From Bifidobacterium rousetti (GTDB lineage: Bacteria; Actinomycetota; Actinomycetes; Actinomycetales; Bifidobacteriaceae): a DNA stretch of 64,000 bases. The notes beneath the pieces are model-generated. The model made no database searches, was not told where the DNA came from, and was given only the letters and a program-made list of their open reading frames with translations. Each line of letters opens with the position of its first letter. The first letter of the stretch is position 1. This document shows, piece after piece, positions 61,840-64,000 of this stretch. The stretch lies in contig NZ_PEBH01000008.1 in NCBI RefSeq assembly GCF_008698235.1, forward strand, positions 87,800 through 151,799. The letters run 5' to 3'. A program made the translations under genes and the position numbers.

Positions 61840-64000
61840 TCAGTCGCGGCGGCGCCTGGACAGGATCGTCCCGCACGCGGCCATACCGGCCAGCAGGACG
61901 GCCGGCAGGAGGAGACCGGCTGTCATGCCGGTCTGCGGCAGTTGCACTGCCTTCCACTGGGCGTACAAGACCACGCGGCCCTTGTCGTCCGCGGTCAGGT
62001 CACGTACCTGGGCGCGATCCGTGTACCCGGTGCCGGTGCCATCCGGCTTCGTGTTCCACCCCTCGAACGTGTACCCGTCGCGCGTGTACGCGTTCGCGGT
62101 CAGGTTTGCCGCCACACCGTACGTCATGGGCTGGTCGGCCATGCGACCGGTCGCGTTGTCGCCGTTACGGTCGTAGACGATCGTGTACGTGTTCGCCCGC
62201 CACACGGCCTCGAGGGTCTCGCCCTCCACGGTCAGCGTCCGTTCGTCACCCGGACGGATCAGCCCATCCGACGACGGAACACCATCACCGGACGCGTCGT
62301 CCACGGACGGAGTGTCGGTCGGATCGTTGACGGTCCCATCATCCGGAGACTGGGAGCCGGTCGGCTTGTCACCGGTGGTTGGCTTGTTCGAAGGATCGGA
62401 CGTGGCGGTATCATCCTTCGACGTGCTGGAATCGGTGGACGGCTTGGACCCGTCGGACGGTGTCGAGTCCGGGCTTTCGGTCTGCAACGCGATGGGGGCG
62501 ACGGCCGCAGCATCGGACGGTTGCTGGCCATCAGGCTTGGTCTCGCCATCAGTATCGTCCTTGGACGGCGTATCCGGGGACGGAGTCTGCGGCTTGTCGT
62601 CCTTGGACGGAATATCCGGGGTCGTGTCTTGGGGTTCCTCATCCTTGGAATGGTCCGGGTCTGATCCGGTCGTGCCGGTGACGAGACGCCAGCCGAGGAA
62701 CGTATGACCCTTCCACGAGAACTCGTTGGCGGAGACCGTGACCTTGTCGTCGACCACACCGGTCTGGGCCGGGGTGTCGCCCGTCACGTCGGGGTTGCCG
62801 GGCAGGTAGGCGAGTGTCGACGGGTTGGCCTTCCACTGCGCGTACAGGATCGTGTCACCTTCCTTCAACGTCCACTCGGATCCCGGCTCGACCATGTCAC
62901 CGGTGCCGTCCGGCTTGGTGTTCCAGCCGGCGAACGTGCGGCCCGCCCACGTGAACCCATTGTCGGCAATCGTGACCTTGTCAGCGTCGAGGCCCTTCAC
63001 GGGAGCGACCTCGCCCTTGGCTGCGGCACTGTTCGCCTCATAGGAGAGCGTGGCCGGCACCTCCGCCCACTGCGCGTACAGGATCGTGTCACCTTCCTTC
63101 AACGTCCACTCGGATCCCGGCTTGACCGTGTCGCCCGTGCCATCGGCTTTCGTGTTCCAGTTGGTGAACCGGTGGCCCGGCCATGTGAACGCGTTAGCGG
63201 CAATCGCGATCTTATCGGAGTCGAGGCCCTTCACGGGAGCGACCTCGCCTTGGGCCTGGTCGCTGTTGCGATCGTACGAGAGCGTCGCCGGCATTTCGGA
63301 CCATTGCGCGTACAGGACGGCATCGCCCTCCTCGAGCGTCCACTCGGAACCGGGCTTGACCGTATAGCCAGAACCGTCGGCCTTCGTGTTCCAGTTGGTG
63401 AACCGGTGGCCCGGCCATGTGAACGCGTTGTCCGCGACCTTCACCTTGTCGGAGTCAAGGCCTTTCGCGGAAGTAACCGAACCTTGGGCTTGATCGCTGT
63501 TACGGTCATAAGACAGGGATGCGGGACGTTCCTTCCACTGCGCGTACAGGGCCAGTGTTTCGGGGGCGAGCTTGTAGTCGGCGCCGGCCTTGTACGCGGT
63601 GCCAGTGCCGTCCGGCTTCGTGTTCCAGCCGGTGAACGAGTAGCCCGGCTTGGTGAACGCGTTCGCAGCGACCTTGACCGTCTGGTCGACCTGTCCCTTG
63701 GTGGGGGCGGTCGTGCCTGATCCCGTATTCGCGTCGTACGTGATCTGCGACGCGTTCGCCTTCCACTGCGCGTACAGGGCCAGTGTTTCGGGGGCGAGCT
63801 TGTAGTCGGCGCCGGCCTTGTACGCGGTGCCAGTGCCGTCCGGCTTCGTGTTCCAGCCGGTGAACGAGTAGCCCGGCTTGGTGAACGCGTTCGCAGCGAC
63901 CTTGACCGTCTGGTCGACCTGTCCCTTGGTGGGGGCGGTCGTGCCTGATCCCGTATTCGCGTCGTACGTGATCTGCGACGCGTTCGCCTTCCACTGCGCA
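61840..64000 (-). CDS. InlB B-repeat (Flg_new) surface protein, LPQTG-anchored, 5' end outside the window
   Basis: 720 codons are visible, including the stop; the frame is open to the window edge. The visible part has six or more Listeria-Bacteroides-type repeats of 70-76 residues, pattern YDxNSDQAxG, KVxVAxNAF, GxxFTGWNTKPDGTG, LALYAQWK. A Ser/Thr/Asp/Pro-rich linker (about 62240-62650, with PSKDD units) and one more repeat follow. It ends in LPQTG, a membrane helix and SRRRRD. Such repeats occur in host-binding surface proteins. Two repeats are identical at DNA level. The signal peptide and true start lie beyond 64000. Confidence 0.88.
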   Translation of the reverse strand, partial: AQWKANASQITYDANTGSGTTAPTKGQVDQTVKVAANAFTKPGYSFTGWNTKPDGTGTAYKAGADYKLAPETLALYAQWKANASQITYDANTGSGTTAPTKGQVDQTVKVAANAFTKPGYSFTGWNTKPDGTGTAYKAGADYKLAPETLALYAQWKERPASLSYDRNSDQAQGSVTSAKGLDSDKVKVADNAFTWPGHRFTNWNTKADGSGYTVKPGSEWTLEEGDAVLYAQWSEMPATLSYDRNSDQAQGEVAPVKGLDSDKIAIAANAFTWPGHRFTNWNTKADGTGDTVKPGSEWTLKEGDTILYAQWAEVPATLSYEANSAAAKGEVAPVKGLDADKVTIADNGFTWAGRTFAGWNTKPDGTGDMVEPGSEWTLKEGDTILYAQWKANPSTLAYLPGNPDVTGDTPAQTGVVDDKVTVSANEFSWKGHTFLGWRLVTGTTGSDPDHSKDEEPQDTTPDIPSKDDKPQTPSPDTPSKDDTDGETKPDGQQPSDAAAVAPIALQTESPDSTPSDGSKPSTDSSTSKDDTATSDPSNKPTTGDKPTGSQSPDDGTVNDPTDTPSVDDASGDGVPSSDGLIRPGDERTLTVEGETLEAVWRANTYTIVYDRNGDNATGRMADQPMTYGVAANLTANAYTRDGYTFEGWNTKPDGTGTGYTDRAQVRDLTADDKGRVVLYAQWKAVQLPQTGMTAGLLLPAVLLAGMAACGTILSRRRRD
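63531..63986 (-). repeat. Perfect 228-bp tandem repeat in the InlB-repeat protein gene
   Basis: 63531-63758 and 63759-63986 appear identical base for base, encoding 76 residues each. A third copy begins at 63987 and differs within the last base visible. Such identity implies recent duplication and probable copy-number variation. Confidence 0.9.

Overview
The window is high-GC actinobacterial DNA, most likely from a Bifidobacterium or close relative. The grounds are sortase-anchored pili with SpaA/Cna-type domains and LPxTG-like signals, a bifidobacterial-style SLH surface protein, an SCO6880-type conjugation protein, abundant GTG/TTG starts and an actinobacterial LexA-box match. The species assignment is inference. 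No rRNA, tRNA, CRISPR array, integrase or origin was seen. The density of accessory genes, partial conjugation machinery and nested small genes suggests an integrative/conjugative element or genomic island.

Layout. (1) 0.06-3.5 kb: an LAQTG-anchored surface protein and two tandem paralogous small proteins. (2) 3.6-12.1 kb: a defence island. It holds an orphan C5 methyltransferase preceded by a fragment of another one, and a complete EcoRII-like restriction-modification pair (HTH-methyltransferase plus 405-aa endonuclease with D299/K324/R330). A divergent four-gene operon starts beside a palindromic operator and encodes a 69-aa protein, a GHKL ATPase, a beta-rich protein and a DUF6339-like protein. 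(3) 12.2-18.4 kb: a membrane protein and a 1866-aa repetitive LSQTG protein. (4) 18.9-20.6 kb: a candidate LexA-controlled pair and a small leaderless gene. (5) 20.7-36.0 kb: two convergent pilus loci. Locus 1 (+) has a G10 tract in its likely promoter, a double-HTH regulator, a tip pilin frameshifted at an A6 tract and an LPKTG pilin, but no sortase. Locus 2 (-) has a major pilin, a class C sortase and a 2284-aa protein with 14 RCC1 repeats arranged 7+7; its signal peptide also contains a 10-base homopolymer. (6) 36.9-47.6 kb: about 23 small minus-strand genes, most overlapping by ATGA/GTGA, with an FtsH-like peptidase, an MmcB-like nuclease, an Arr-like ADP-ribosyltransferase and zinc proteins. 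A solo IS200/IS605-type omega-RNA-like end lies among them. (7) 47.7-50.3 kb: a class E sortase and an SLH protein. (8) 50.4-64 kb: a 2128-aa thioester/VaFE-type adhesin, four type IV secretion genes and the 3' part of an InlB-repeat surface protein running off the window.

How it fits together. The conjugation genes, class E sortase and covalent or anchored adhesins would mediate cell contact. The pili are probably phase-variable through homopolymer tracts. A 252-bp inverted repeat lies inside two surface-protein genes 31 kb apart, so recombination would swap their promoters and signal peptides. The most novel-looking material is the EcoRII-linked GHKL/DUF6339 module, the double RCC1 propeller on a pilus protein, and the inverted-repeat promoter-swap geometry.
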